The position numbers and the translations under genes were made by a program. Positions 32,418 to 42,050 of a stretch of DNA of 64,000 nt are shown here, piece after piece; the first letter of the stretch is position 1, and every line of letters starts with the position of its first letter. Below the pieces are notes generated by a model. The model was not told where the DNA came from and ran no database searches. It saw only the letters and a program-made list of their open reading frames with translations. This DNA is from Acholeplasma equifetale ATCC 29724 (lineage in GTDB: Bacteria; Bacillota_I; Bacilli_A; Acholeplasmatales; Acholeplasmataceae), in NCBI RefSeq assembly GCF_000687735.1, contig NZ_JHXL01000001.1, positions 248,001 to 312,000 on the forward strand, read 5' to 3'.

Positions 32418-33329
32418 ATGAATCAATACATAGATATTCATCCTAAAGTGTTAGATGCAATCAAAAATAATAAACCTGTTGTTGCATTAGAATCAACAAT
32501 TATTTCTCATGGCATGCCATATCCAAAAAATGTTGAAATGGCATTAAATGTTGAAAAAATCATCGAAAATGAAGGTGTTGTACCTGCTACTATTGCTATT
32601 TTAGATGGACGTATAAAAGTGGGTTTAACTCCAGATGAAATTACTAAACTTGCAAAAGTTAAACCTGTTTTAAAAGTTTCTAAACGTGATTTAGCTTATT
32701 GCATTAGTAAAAAATATCATGGTGCAACTACTGTTTCTGCAACAATTTTAATTGCTGCAATGGTAGGAATCAAAGTGTTTGCTACAGGAGGTATTGGTGG
32801 CGTTCATCGTAATGCACAAGAAACCTTTGATATTTCTCGTGACTTAGAGGAATTAGCAAACGAAAATGTATGTGTTGTTTCGGCTGGTGCTAAATCTATT
32901 CTTGATTTAGGATTAACATTGGAGTATTTAGAAACTAAAGGTGTTGAAGTTATTGGTTATAAAACAGATATATTTCCAGCATTTTATACACGTACCTCAC
33001 CATTTAGAGTTCTTTATAATTTGGATACTCCACTTGATATAGCAAAACTCATGAATGTAAAATGGAACTTAGGATTAAAAGGTGGGGTTTTAGTTGCTAA
33101 TCCAATCCCTGAAGTATTTTCTTTAGAAGAAGAAAAAATCAATAAAGAAATTGAAAAAGCTATCGAAGAAGCTAATCGTTTAGGTGTTAAGGGAAAAGAT
33201 ATTACACCATTCCTACTTGATCGCATTAAGACAAATACACAAGGCGAAAGTTTAGATGCTAATATTCAACTAGTCTATCATAATGCTAAACTTGGAGCTT
33301 TAATTGCTAAATCATATGCTAATTTATAA
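32418..33329 (+). CDS. psuG: pseudouridine-5'-phosphate glycosidase
   Basis: Protein of 303 residues with conserved PsuG segments: [18 protein letters not shown] (about 20-37), [10 protein letters not shown] (about 120-129) and [11 protein letters not shown] (about 154-164). It reversibly cleaves pseudouridine 5'-phosphate to uracil and ribose 5-phosphate, using a metal ion and a lysine. It follows psuK by 4 bases. Confidence 0.94.
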   Translation: MNQYIDIHPKVLDAIKNNKPVVALESTIISHGMPYPKNVEMALNVEKIIENEGVVPATIAILDGRIKVGLTPDEITKLAKVKPVLKVSKRDLAYCISKKYHGATTVSATILIAAMVGIKVFATGGIGGVHRNAQETFDISRDLEELANENVCVVSAGAKSILDLGLTLEYLETKGVEVIGYKTDIFPAFYTRTSPFRVLYNLDTPLDIAKLMNVKWNLGLKGGVLVANPIPEVFSLEEEKINKEIEKAIEEANRLGVKGKDITPFLLDRIKTNTQGESLDANIQLVYHNAKLGALIAKSYANL

Positions 33330-33344
33330 TTAATAATAAAGATA

Positions 33345-33373
33345 TTGTTTAATTTTATATCTTATGATAAAAT
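33345..33373 (+). promoter_or_regulatory. promoter of the riboswitch-ATPase transcript
   Basis: TTGTTT (33345-33350), a 17-base spacer and TAAAAT (33368-33373), placed 8-10 bases before the riboswitch. Confidence 0.65.
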
Positions 33374-33380
33374 ACAAACA

Positions 33381-33470
33381 GTTGAAGGGGAGTAGTTTGC
33401 CAAAATTAATCGTCAATACGGCTAATGCCCGGTTAATTTTCAAGTAACAACTTGTAACGAGACCTTCAAA
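33381..33470 (+). ncRNA. yybP-ykoY (Mn2+) riboswitch aptamer
   Basis: GTTGAAGGGGAGTAG at 33381-33395 and GTAACGAGACCTTCAA near 33455-33469 match the two conserved parts of the yybP-ykoY motif, which senses Mn2+. P1 is formed by TTGAAGG with CCTTCAA. The same CCTTCAA is the left arm of the terminator that follows, so the two structures exclude each other. Ligand binding should therefore open the terminator and switch on the ATPase gene. Motif identity is by reading; it should be confirmed with a covariance model. Confidence 0.85.
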
Positions 33471-33500
33471 GTCATTATGGCTTTGAGGGTTTTTATTTTT
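33461..33500 (+). terminator. riboswitch-controlled intrinsic terminator
   Basis: CCTTCAAAG and CTTTGAGGG pair around a 9-base loop, then a T run. It overlaps the 3' arm of the aptamer P1, giving a simple on/off choice. Confidence 0.85.
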
Positions 33501-33519
33501 AAAAATTAAGGAGGAAAAT

Positions 33520-36300
33520 ATGAAAACCATATATCAAAAAGATTCTCAAGAATTACTATTAGAATTACAGTCAACACCAAATGGTTTAACTGAAGATGAA
33601 GCATTAAAACGTTTAGATCAAAATGGAAAAAACAAACTTGATGAAGGTAAAAAACGTAGCGTATTTCTTAAGTTTTTTGATCAACTTAAAGATTTTATGG
33701 TTATCGTATTAATTATTGCAGCACTCATCTCTTTTATGATTGCGATAATTGAAGGTAAGAGTGAAGAAATTTTTGAAGGTGTTTTAATTATATTAATTGT
33801 TATTATTAATGCCATATTAGGAGTTGCTCAAGAAGCGAAAGCTGAAAAAGCATTAGAATCTATCAAAAAAATGTCTTCTCCTCATGCAACTGTTATTCGA
33901 GATGGTAAAGAAAAACACATTGATGTTGAAGATTTAGTTGTTGGAGATATTGTATTGCTTCAAGCTGGAGATTATGTACCTGCTGATGTTCGTATCATTG
34001 AATCTATCAATTTAAAATGTGATGAATCTGCATTAACAGGTGAAGCAGTTCCAGTTGAAAAGATAAGTGATCCTATTTTAAAAGATGATGTTGCATTAGG
34101 TGATAGAGTAAACTTAGGTTTTATGAGTACCGTAGCTACTTATGGACGTGGTAAAGCAATCGTTACATCTACTGGTATGAATACTGAAATTGGTAAAATT
34201 GCAACCATGTTATCTGAAACTGAATCTGAAGATACACCACTTCAAAAATCAATAGCTCAACTAGGAAAATTCTTAGCATATGTCGCATTTGGTATTGTTG
34301 CTGTTATCTTTATCATTCAAATTATCAATGACTTAAACGCTCACCATATGGATTGGTCTAAAATCAATTGGATTGAAGCATTTATGGCTTCTGTTGCATT
34401 AGCAGTTGCAGCAATACCTGAAGGTCTACCAGCGATTATTACAATTGTTTTAGCTCTCGGTATGCAAAATTTAGTTAAACAACGTGCAATTATGCGCACC
34501 TTATCAGCAGTTGAAACATTGGGTTCTACTTCTATTATTTGTAGTGATAAAACTGGTACACTCACACAAAATGTTATGACAATTACAGATGTATATTTAT
34601 ATGGTGCTTCATATAAAGTAGCTGAATTAACTTTAAATTCATCAATACATAAACTCATTGATTTTGGTGTTTTATGTAATGATACAAAAGTTAATTTAAG
34701 TGAAAATCAAACATTTGTTAAAATTGGTGATCCAACTGAAATCGCATTAACAGATTTAGCAATCGCAACCAATTTAAACCCAATTGACACTTTGAATAAA
34801 TATCCAAGAGTACATGAACTTCCATTTGATTCAGAACGTAAATTAATGACAACCGTTCATAAAATAAATGATGAAATTATATCAATCACTAAAGGTGCTC
34901 CTGATATTTTATTAGATCGTTCTACACACGTATTTATCGATGGTAAAATTGAACCAATTACACCAGAAATAAAACAAACATTCCTAAATCAAAATAATGA
35001 TTATGCTGATAAAGCATTAAGAGTTTTAGCTTTAGGTTATAAAGTATATAAATTAACTGATCCATATCAAGAATATGAACAAGATGAATTAGAATACAAT
35101 TTAATTCTATTAGGTTTAGTAGGTATGATTGATCCAGCAAGACCTGAAGTTAAAAATGCAATTATTGAAACAAAAAAAGCCGGTATTACAACAATTATGA
35201 TTACAGGAGATCATAAAAATACTGCAGTTGCAATCGCGACTGAACTTGGTATCTTATCTTCTAACCAATTAGCTATTACTGGTAAAGAATTAGATAATAT
35301 GTCTGATGAAGAGTTCTTATCAAAACTTGAAAATATTAGAGTATACGCTCGTGTTTCACCAGAAAATAAAGTAAGAATTGTTGAAGCTTGGAAAAATAGC
35401 GGAAAAATTGTTGCTATGACTGGTGATGGTGTAAATGATGCACCATCTATTAAACGTGCTGATATTGGTATTGCTATGGGTATATCTGGTACTGAAGTTG
35501 CCAAAGGTGCTGCAGATATGATTCTTACAGATGATAACTTTGCAACAATTGTTGGTGCTGTTTCCGAAGGTCGTGGCATCTTTGCAAATATCAAAAAAGC
35601 AATCCACTTCTTATTATCATGTAACGTAGGTGAAATTATCACAATTTTCTTAGGTGTTACAATTGGTACATTAATCTTCAAAAATGCTATTGGTGAATTA
35701 GGTGCACTATCAATCCTTACTGCAGCTCAAATTTTATGGGTTAACTTAGTTACAGATTCATTTATGGCGATTGGTATTGGTCTTGAACCTAAAGAACCAG
35801 ATATCATGGATTACCCACCTAGAGATCCTAAAAAATCAATTTTCTCTGATGGATTAGGATTTAGAATTGCGTATCAAGGTATAATGATTGGTACAATTAC
35901 ATTCTTAGCTTTCTTTATTGGTTATCAATTCGGATTAAATAATCATCCTGAATTAACAGGTTATGCTTTACAAGAAGCTGCTGTTAGACATGCTCAAACT
36001 TTAACATTCATGGTTTTATCAATTTCTCAATTATTCCATGCATTTAACGTTCGTTCAGTTCGTCATTCAACATTCAGTTTAAAACCTAATAAATTTTTAT
36101 TCTTCGCGTTTTTTGGATGTTTAGCACTTCAAATGATTACTGTTTTAATTCCACCAATTGCAAACAACGTATTTGGTGTAGATTCAGTATTAGCTTGGGA
36201 TATCTTTGACTGGTTAGTCGTTTTCGGATTATCTATTGCACCTTTAGCTATTGTTGAAATCGCTAAGCTTATTGAACGTCTTGTTAAAAAGAATCACTAA
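33520..36300 (+). CDS. P-type cation ATPase (Ca2+/Mn2+ type)
   Basis: P2-type ATPase of 926 residues. The phosphorylation loop SDKTGTLT has Asp343, the TM4 ion site is IPEGLPAI, the phosphatase loop LTGEAVP lies near 179-185, and the hinge TGDGVNDAP is near 637-645. About ten membrane helices are present, the last four after residue 755. This is the layout of SERCA-like bacterial calcium pumps. The Mn2+-sensing riboswitch in front suggests that Mn2+ export is at least one role. The ribosome site AGGAGG is 7 bases from the ATG. A terminator follows. Confidence 0.93.
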   Translation: MKTIYQKDSQELLLELQSTPNGLTEDEALKRLDQNGKNKLDEGKKRSVFLKFFDQLKDFMVIVLIIAALISFMIAIIEGKSEEIFEGVLIILIVIINAILGVAQEAKAEKALESIKKMSSPHATVIRDGKEKHIDVEDLVVGDIVLLQAGDYVPADVRIIESINLKCDESALTGEAVPVEKISDPILKDDVALGDRVNLGFMSTVATYGRGKAIVTSTGMNTEIGKIATMLSETESEDTPLQKSIAQLGKFLAYVAFGIVAVIFIIQIINDLNAHHMDWSKINWIEAFMASVALAVAAIPEGLPAIITIVLALGMQNLVKQRAIMRTLSAVETLGSTSIICSDKTGTLTQNVMTITDVYLYGASYKVAELTLNSSIHKLIDFGVLCNDTKVNLSENQTFVKIGDPTEIALTDLAIATNLNPIDTLNKYPRVHELPFDSERKLMTTVHKINDEIISITKGAPDILLDRSTHVFIDGKIEPITPEIKQTFLNQNNDYADKALRVLALGYKVYKLTDPYQEYEQDELEYNLILLGLVGMIDPARPEVKNAIIETKKAGITTIMITGDHKNTAVAIATELGILSSNQLAITGKELDNMSDEEFLSKLENIRVYARVSPENKVRIVEAWKNSGKIVAMTGDGVNDAPSIKRADIGIAMGISGTEVAKGAADMILTDDNFATIVGAVSEGRGIFANIKKAIHFLLSCNVGEIITIFLGVTIGTLIFKNAIGELGALSILTAAQILWVNLVTDSFMAIGIGLEPKEPDIMDYPPRDPKKSIFSDGLGFRIAYQGIMIGTITFLAFFIGYQFGLNNHPELTGYALQEAAVRHAQTLTFMVLSISQLFHAFNVRSVRHSTFSLKPNKFLFFAFFGCLALQMITVLIPPIANNVFGVDSVLAWDIFDWLVVFGLSIAPLAIVEIAKLIERLVKKNH

Positions 36301-36306
36301 TAAAGT

Positions 36307-36338
36307 AAAAAAGCACTCAATTAATTGAGTGCTTTTTG
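36307..36338. terminator. bidirectional terminator (ATPase gene / rnpB)
   Basis: AAAAAGCACTCAATT and AATTGAGTGCTTTTT form a long perfect hairpin with T runs both ways, between two convergent transcripts. Confidence 0.92.
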
Positions 36339-36341
36339 TTT

Positions 36342-36704
36342 GGTTTAAAATTGTGCATAAGCCATGTTCTGTAGAAGATTTCTCTTCTTGTGACTATTAA
36401 TCTCAGGTATAAACCTGCAAGAAAGATATTACTACCTTTCTCGTGCCCCTACCATAATTTGGGTTGCTAGCTTGTGGGGTTTACCGCGTTTCACATCTTT
36501 TATTTCTAAAAGACTCGTCTCTGTGGCACTTTCAGAAGTATTATCATAGGTTTCCCTTTAGATAATTAACTTCGCCGTTATGTTACCATACCCAAAGTTA
36601 TTGTTTCCTTTGGCACAAACACTACTCACCTTCAAAGGTGAGTGCTAGCATGGACTTTCCTAACAAGTATGAGAACTTGCTCAGTCACCTTCCAATTTTA
36701 AACC
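36342..36704 (-). ncRNA. rnpB: RNase P RNA
   Basis: On the minus strand the ends GGTTTAAAATTG and CAATTTTAAACC pair as P1. Universally conserved blocks are present: GGAAAGTCCATGCTAGCAC near the 5' end, GTAAACCCC and CAAGCTAGCAACCC in the middle, and ACAGAACATGGCTTATG near the 3' end. Length is about 363 bases. It is the catalytic RNA that matures tRNA 5' ends. It lies between the ATPase terminator and pnp. Confidence 0.95.
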
Positions 36705-36740
36705 ATAGTCATTTTATATAAATATTCGTAATTTGTCAAA

Positions 36741-38888
36741 TTACATAGCATCTTTACGAGATAAATCAACACGACCCTTGTCATCAATCTTAATAACTTT
36801 AACAATGACTTGATCTCCTATGTTAACTTGACCTTCTAATGATTCTGTTCTTTCTTTATCCCATTTTGAAATATGGATTAAACCTTCAGTACCAGGGAAG
36901 ATTTCTGCAAAGACACCTTGAATCTTCTTTCCATCTTTATCCATGAGTAAGCGTGTTACTTTTGCTTCATAAATTTCGCCAACTTTTGCTTCACGAACTA
37001 AGTTTGTAATGTATTCAGCAGCAGCATCAATCCATTGTTGATCACTATGCATAATAAATACACGGCCATCTTGTTCAATATCAATTTTAACTTGATTGAA
37101 GTCTTCAATGATTTGAGTAATAATCTTACCACCTGAACCGATAACATCACGAATCTTCTCAGGATTAATACGAATCATCTTCACTTTTGGAGCATATTTA
37201 CTTAAAGTTTTTCTTGGTTCAGAAATTGTTGTAGCCATGTGATCTAAAATTTGAAGGCGTGCAACACGAGCTTGTTCTAAAGCTTCTTCCATGATTTCTT
37301 TTGTAATACCTGTAATCTTAATATCCATTTGAAGAGCTGTAATACCATCTTTAGTACCTGCGACTTTAAAGTCCATATCACCTTCATGGTCTTCCATACC
37401 TTGGATATCAGTTAAAATAGTATAATAGTCACCATCTTTAATCAACCCCATCGCAATCCCAGCAACAGGTGCTTTAATTGGAACACCTGCAGCCATTAAA
37501 GCCATAGAACCTGCACAAATAGTTGCTTGACTTGATGAACCATTTGATTCTAGGATTTCAGATACTACACGAATTGAATATGGGAATTCATCTTCTGAAG
37601 GTAATACTTGTAATAATGCACGTTCACCTAATGCACCATGACCAATTTCACGACGTCCAGGGCTTGTATATCTACCAGTCTCACCTACTGAAAATGCTGG
37701 GAAGTTATAGTGTAACATAAATCGTTTAGTAACTTCTTCAGTTTCTAATCCATCAATAATTTGATTTTCACCAAGTGAACCTAATGTTACAACACCTAAG
37801 GCTTGTGTTTGTCCACGTGTAAATAATGATGATCCATGAGTTCTTGGTAATAAATCAATACGACTTGATAAAGGTCTAATTTCATCAATTTTTCTTCCAT
37901 CAGGACGAACTTTATCAACTGTAATTAAACGTCTAACTTCTTTTGTAACAATACCATCTAATATTTGATTAACTTGTTTTAAATAATCCTTTTGAGCATC
38001 ATAATCAAATACTTTAACACCATCATATTCAACCCAAAATGCTTTTTGTTTGAAATGTTCTAAAGTATTAGCTTTGATTTCGTCAATTTTTGCATAACGT
38101 TCTAATTTTTCTTGAATGCTTACTGCTTCAATTAATGCTTTTTCAGCGATTGCTTTAACTTCTTCAATTAAAGCGGGTTCTGGTACATAAAGTTTTGGTT
38201 CATTTTTAGGTAAACCAATTTCCTTTTGAATTTCCATTTGGAATTTAGTTAAAGCTTTAATCGCTTCATGTCCAAATAAAATTGCACCTAACATATCTTT
38301 TTCACTAACTTGTTTTGCAGAAGATTCAACCATGTTTACTGCATCAAATGTACCTGCAACAGATAATTCAATATCTGATGATTCTAGTAAAGTGTTTGAT
38401 GGGTTTAATACATATTCACCATTAATACGTCCAACTTTAACACCAGCGATTGGTCCTAAAAATGGAATACTTGAAATGGTTAATGCTAAACTCGATCCAA
38501 AGATTGAGGCAACTTCAGTTGGTGCTTCTGGATCATTGGATAATACCATATTAATAACTTGTACTTCATTATAGAATCCTTCAGGGAACATTGGACGAAT
38601 TGGTCTATCAATTAAACGAGCAATTAATGTCTCATGTTCAGAAGGTCTTCCTTCTCTTCTTAAAAACCCACCAGGAATTTTACCTGCAGCATATAACTTT
38701 TCTTGATATACAACTGTTAATGGGAAAAAGTCTGTTTGTGTAGCTTCATCTTTTGAGACAACACTTGTCAATACAACTGTATCTCCATAATAAGTAAGGA
38801 CTGATGCCCCAGCCTGTTTGGCAACTTCGCCAATTTCAACTCTTAGGGGTTTTCCTCCAAGTGTTGTTTCAAATATTTTCTTTTCCAT
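36741..38888 (-). CDS. pnp: polyribonucleotide nucleotidyltransferase (PNPase)
   Basis: Protein of 715 residues with two RNase PH domains, the second carrying [16 protein letters not shown] (about 401-416), separated by a helical region. A KH domain ([16 protein letters not shown], about 575-590) and an S1 domain ([12 protein letters not shown] onward) follow. It degrades RNA from the 3' end using phosphate. The gene lies downstream of rpsO, the standard order. A long leader (38889-39050) holds a likely promoter but no clear structure. Confidence 0.97.
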   Translation of the reverse strand: MEKKIFETTLGGKPLRVEIGEVAKQAGASVLTYYGDTVVLTSVVSKDEATQTDFFPLTVVYQEKLYAAGKIPGGFLRREGRPSEHETLIARLIDRPIRPMFPEGFYNEVQVINMVLSNDPEAPTEVASIFGSSLALTISSIPFLGPIAGVKVGRINGEYVLNPSNTLLESSDIELSVAGTFDAVNMVESSAKQVSEKDMLGAILFGHEAIKALTKFQMEIQKEIGLPKNEPKLYVPEPALIEEVKAIAEKALIEAVSIQEKLERYAKIDEIKANTLEHFKQKAFWVEYDGVKVFDYDAQKDYLKQVNQILDGIVTKEVRRLITVDKVRPDGRKIDEIRPLSSRIDLLPRTHGSSLFTRGQTQALGVVTLGSLGENQIIDGLETEEVTKRFMLHYNFPAFSVGETGRYTSPGRREIGHGALGERALLQVLPSEDEFPYSIRVVSEILESNGSSSQATICAGSMALMAAGVPIKAPVAGIAMGLIKDGDYYTILTDIQGMEDHEGDMDFKVAGTKDGITALQMDIKITGITKEIMEEALEQARVARLQILDHMATTISEPRKTLSKYAPKVKMIRINPEKIRDVIGSGGKIITQIIEDFNQVKIDIEQDGRVFIMHSDQQWIDAAAEYITNLVREAKVGEIYEAKVTRLLMDKDGKKIQGVFAEIFPGTEGLIHISKWDKERTESLEGQVNIGDQVIVKVIKIDDKGRVDLSRKDAM

Positions 38889-39050
38889 ATAAAATCTCCT
38901 TCATTTTATATAAGTTCTTCACCTATCTAATTATTATCTTAACTATTATATCATTTATTCAAAATTTTTATTACAAAACTGTATGTTTTTATTGATTTAT
39001 GTTAACTAGTGTTAAATACCAATAAAAAATCCTATTTTAATAAACGAAAG

Positions 39051-39077
39051 AAAAAAAGGACAATCAATTGTCCTTTT
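39051..39077 (-). terminator. terminator after rpsO
   Basis: AAAAGGACAATTGATTGTCCTTTTTTTC hairpin on the minus strand with a T run, overlapping the last codon of rpsO. Confidence 0.8.
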
Positions 39078-39345
39078 ATCTTCTTAATCCTAGTTCGTTG
39101 ATTAACCAAGCATAACGGTTCACATCAGTATCTTTTAAGTATCTTAATAAATTACGTCTGTGACCAATCTTCATGAATAAACCACGTTTTGAGTGGAAAT
39201 CATGAGGATGTTTTTGTAAGTGATCGTTTAACTCATTGATTTCATAAGTTAAAATTGCGATTTGCACTTCTGGTGAACCAGTATCGCCAGGTACTCTAGC
39301 ATATTTTTCGATAATTTCTTTTTTTAACTCTTTAGTTAATGCCAT
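39076..39345 (-). CDS. rpsO: 30S ribosomal protein S15
   Basis: Protein of 89 residues, the normal S15 length. [17 protein letters not shown] (about 20-36), [17 protein letters not shown] and [10 protein letters not shown] are the conserved segments that bind 16S rRNA and form bridge B4. It has its own promoter and a structured leader, and a terminator separates it from pnp. Confidence 0.97.
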   Translation of the reverse strand: MALTKELKKEIIEKYARVPGDTGSPEVQIAILTYEINELNDHLQKHPHDFHSKRGLFMKIGHRRNLLRYLKDTDVNRYAWLINELGLRR

Positions 39346-39420
39346 CTTTCTTTCCTCCTAATGTCTCGTATAGCTGAAGAATTGCTTGGCAATGCATATT
39401 CCTCGCTATCGACCTGAGAT
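39346..39420 (-). promoter_or_regulatory. structured rpsO leader, probable S15 autoregulatory site
   Basis: The leader folds by eye into an outer stem GATAGC/GCTAT(A)C with an inner stem GAAT/ATTC closed by TTGC-CAA-GCAA. S15 controls its own mRNA through a junction in the leader in many bacteria. The pairing is seen; the protein binding is inference. Confidence 0.5.
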
Positions 39421-39449
39421 ATCATATCATAATAATTATCTTTTTGCAA
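39421..39449 (-). promoter_or_regulatory. promoter of rpsO
   Basis: TTGCAA (39449-39444), 17-base spacer, TATGAT (39426-39421) on the minus strand. Confidence 0.75.
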
Positions 39450-39496
39450 GAGAAATATCAAAAAATGGCTTATATAAATAGAAAATATGACAAAAA

Positions 39497-39820
39497 TTAA
39501 ACTTTTATAAATTGATCGACGTTAACAACAAAGATTGTAGCTCCACCAACTGATACTTCGATTGGTAAAGCTGAAAATGCACCAAATTCATTAACAATAG
39601 CATTCGGAACAATTTTATTACGCGTTTTTGAATGTCTTTCAATAATATCAATGACTTCAGGAACTTTCTCATCATTGACACCAATTAAGAATGTCGCATT
39701 TCCTTCTCTTAAAAAGCCACCTTTTGTTGTAAGACGGGTAGCAAAGAATTTTTGTTGAATTAACCCCTTTTGAACCTTATTCGCATCATCATTAGATACG
39801 ACAGCAATAACTAACTTCAT
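39497..39820 (-). CDS. darA: cyclic di-AMP receptor, PII-like
   Basis: Protein of 107 residues of the DarA/PstA (DUF970) group: MKLVIAVVSNDDANKVQKGL, TKGGFLREGNATFLIGV and the tail VGGATIFVVNVDQF are typical. It forms PII-like trimers that bind cyclic di-AMP; downstream partners are not known in detail. It sits between rpsO and ribF with its own ribosome site. Its presence implies cyclic di-AMP signalling in this organism. Confidence 0.9.
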   Translation of the reverse strand: MKLVIAVVSNDDANKVQKGLIQQKFFATRLTTKGGFLREGNATFLIGVNDEKVPEVIDIIERHSKTRNKIVPNAIVNEFGAFSALPIEVSVGGATIFVVNVDQFIKV

Positions 39821-39852
39821 AAGGATACCTCCTATAGTTATATTGTAACATA

Positions 39853-40755
39853 TTAAATTGGATTTTTTTGAAAGAATTCTTCAGTTTCTTCAACATCTTT
39901 TTTGATTTGTTCTAACAATAATGGTAATGAATCAAATTTTTCTTCATTTCTTAAATATTTTTTAAATGTAATATGAATTTCTTTATCATATAAATTACCA
40001 TCATAATTCAATATAAATACTTCTAATCTTTTAGTTGCAGAGTAATTTAATGTTGGATTATGACCTAAACTTGCACAACCTTTATATTTTTTTCCGTCCA
40101 TTTCAACTGTAACAATGTAAACACCAATTTTTGGTAAATAATAGTGATCATAATCGATATTTGCTGTAGGAAAACCAATTAAAGATCCAATTTTATCGCC
40201 ATGGACAACCTTTCCATGGATTGAATATTCTCTATTTAAAAGCGTTTTTACTTCTTCTAAATCACCTTGATCTAATCTAGATTTAATATAAGTTGTTGAA
40301 ACACGAATATTCTTAAATAAATAATCTTCGGCAATAATTAATTCAAAATTACTTTCCAAATCTTTAATTGTCCCAGAACCTCTAAAACCAAATCTAAAAT
40401 CTTTTCCAACAACAATTCTTTTTACATGAATACTTTTTAAAAATTCTATAAAGGCTTCTTTAGATAATTGAGAAAATTCTAATGTGAAATGTATATTAAA
40501 AAAGTAATCCACATTTAAATTTTCAAGTGCTTTAATCTTATCTTCAACGTTCATTAAAATTGATACATTTGTTTGAGTTATTACGGAGACTGGATGTGGT
40601 GTAAAACTCATAACAGCTGATTTTGTATCATGAAATGATTTTGTAAGTTTCATAATTTGTTGATGTCCAATATGTACACCATCAAAATTACCAATTGCTA
40701 AAGTTATTGGTACATCATGTTTAATATTAAAATATTCAGAGTTATATACTTTCAT
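39853..40755 (-). CDS. ribF: bifunctional riboflavin kinase / FAD synthetase
   Basis: Protein of 300 residues. The N-terminal nucleotidyltransferase has AIGNFDGVHIGHQQIM (about 21-36) and VVGKDFRFGFRGSG (about 115-128). The C-terminal riboflavin kinase has GFPTANIDYD (about 194-203) and the usual end. It makes FMN and FAD from riboflavin. Its ATG overlaps the truB stop by 4 bases. Confidence 0.94.
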   Translation of the reverse strand: MKVYNSEYFNIKHDVPITLAIGNFDGVHIGHQQIMKLTKSFHDTKSAVMSFTPHPVSVITQTNVSILMNVEDKIKALENLNVDYFFNIHFTLEFSQLSKEAFIEFLKSIHVKRIVVGKDFRFGFRGSGTIKDLESNFELIIAEDYLFKNIRVSTTYIKSRLDQGDLEEVKTLLNREYSIHGKVVHGDKIGSLIGFPTANIDYDHYYLPKIGVYIVTVEMDGKKYKGCASLGHNPTLNYSATKRLEVFILNYDGNLYDKEIHITFKKYLRNEEKFDSLPLLLEQIKKDVEETEEFFQKNPI

Positions 40756-41609
40756 AGTGATTTTCCTTTACCAAAAAAATATTTAGGTTTAAACTTATCG
40801 CCATCTAATTCATAGTACGCAATCATTTCATTATTATGATTTATAACTACAAATGGATCTTTTTCAGTTGTTTGTCTGTGATCAAGTTGAACACCGTTTT
40901 TAACTAATCGAATCATATAATCATTAAGCTTAATTCTACGAATGTTATCAAAAAGTTTTTCATCTGTAATCAAATCATTCATTGTAACTTCTTCTATATT
41001 TTTCGCATCTTTCAATTGATATTTCCCGATAGATAAACGGTTTAACTTTTCTAATGCGCCATATGTATTCAATTTATAACCTAAGTCTCTTGCTAAACTT
41101 CTAATATAGGTTCCTTTAGAGACATGAGTTTCAAAAGTTAATTTTCCATTAAAATCAATCATTTTAAAATCATAGATTTGAACGCGTCTTGGTTCTAATT
41201 CTATTTCTAATCCTAAACGTGCCATTTCATAAGCTTTCATACCATCTTTTTTTATGGCAGAATACTGTGGAGGAATTTGATCGTAACTTGGTATAAATGA
41301 ATGCATCGCTTCTTTGATACGTTTTTCATTAATTTTTACTTCTTTTTCTTGAATAACTTTACCTGTAACATCTAGGGTATCATAATCTTTACCGAAAACC
41401 ATAATACCTTCATATGATTTATCTAAATTTTCAAACATAAAAAGAAGCTTTGTCGCTTCGCCAACTAAAACGATAAGTAAACCTGTAGCAAATGGATCCA
41501 AAGTTCCAGTATGACCTAATCGTTTAATACCTAATCTTTTTTTAAGCTTCATTAAACAATCATGGCTTGTAATACCTTGGGGTTTATTAATAAGTAAAAG
41601 ACCATTCAT
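40752..41609 (-). CDS. truB: tRNA pseudouridine-55 synthase
   Basis: TruB of 285 residues from the ATG at 41609. GLLLINKPQGITSHD (start), LGHTGTLDPFATGLLIVLVG with the catalytic Asp, and YIRSLARDLG are diagnostic. The frame is open further upstream to 41666, but that extra stretch is the translated trxA terminator, and GGTGAT precedes the ATG at 41609, so the short start is chosen. It makes the T-loop pseudouridine of tRNAs. A TATAAT just upstream (about 41620-41626) may give it its own promoter. Confidence 0.92.
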   Translation of the reverse strand: MNGLLLINKPQGITSHDCLMKLKKRLGIKRLGHTGTLDPFATGLLIVLVGEATKLLFMFENLDKSYEGIMVFGKDYDTLDVTGKVIQEKEVKINEKRIKEAMHSFIPSYDQIPPQYSAIKKDGMKAYEMARLGLEIELEPRRVQIYDFKMIDFNGKLTFETHVSKGTYIRSLARDLGYKLNTYGALEKLNRLSIGKYQLKDAKNIEEVTMNDLITDEKLFDNIRRIKLNDYMIRLVKNGVQLDHRQTTEKDPFVVINHNNEMIAYYELDGDKFKPKYFFGKGKSL

Positions 41610-41635
41610 TTTATCACCATATACATTATATATGA

Positions 41636-41662
41636 AAAAAGGCTTTTTATAAGCCTTTTTAA
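41636..41662 (-). terminator. terminator between trxA and truB
   Basis: AAAAAGGCTTATAAAAAGCCTTTTTT hairpin and T run on the minus strand, a few bases after the trxA stop. Confidence 0.85.
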
Positions 41663-41665
41663 TCA

Positions 41666-41974
41666 TTATTTATGTTCTTCAAGCCACTCTAAAATTTTTT
41701 CTCTTGGTTGATATCCTGAAGTTCTTGAAACTTCTTTACCATCTTTATATAACACTAATGTTGGAACTGCACGAATACCTGTTTTGATTGCTTGTTCACG
41801 ATATTCATCAATATCAACTTTAATAAATTTGGTATCATTCTTTTCGGTAGCAATTTGTTCTAAGACAGGCATTAACATTTTACATGGACCACACCAAGTA
41901 GCATAATAATCTACTAAAACTAAACCTTCTTGATTGATAAGTTTATTGTAGTCCTCGCCTTTAAATTGTTGCAT
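41666..41974 (-). CDS. trxA: thioredoxin
   Basis: Protein of 102 residues with the active site WCGPC (27-31), the conserved cis-Pro region AVPTLVLYKDGK, and no signal peptide. It reduces protein disulfides in the cytoplasm and is recycled by thioredoxin reductase. A single transcription unit ended by the hairpin at 41636-41662. Confidence 0.95.
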   Translation of the reverse strand: MQQFKGEDYNKLINQEGLVLVDYYATWCGPCKMLMPVLEQIATEKNDTKFIKVDIDEYREQAIKTGIRAVPTLVLYKDGKEVSRTSGYQPREKILEWLEEHK

Positions 41975-42050
41975 GAACTGCGCCTCCTATTATTTTTTTC
42001 ATATCTATATTATACATTTGAAACTCTCTTTTTACAAAAGAAATGACACT

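Noticed and set aside
41610-41666. Longer start of truB
   Set aside because: The added residues are encoded by the trxA terminator hairpin, and the ATG at 41609 has a good ribosome site.
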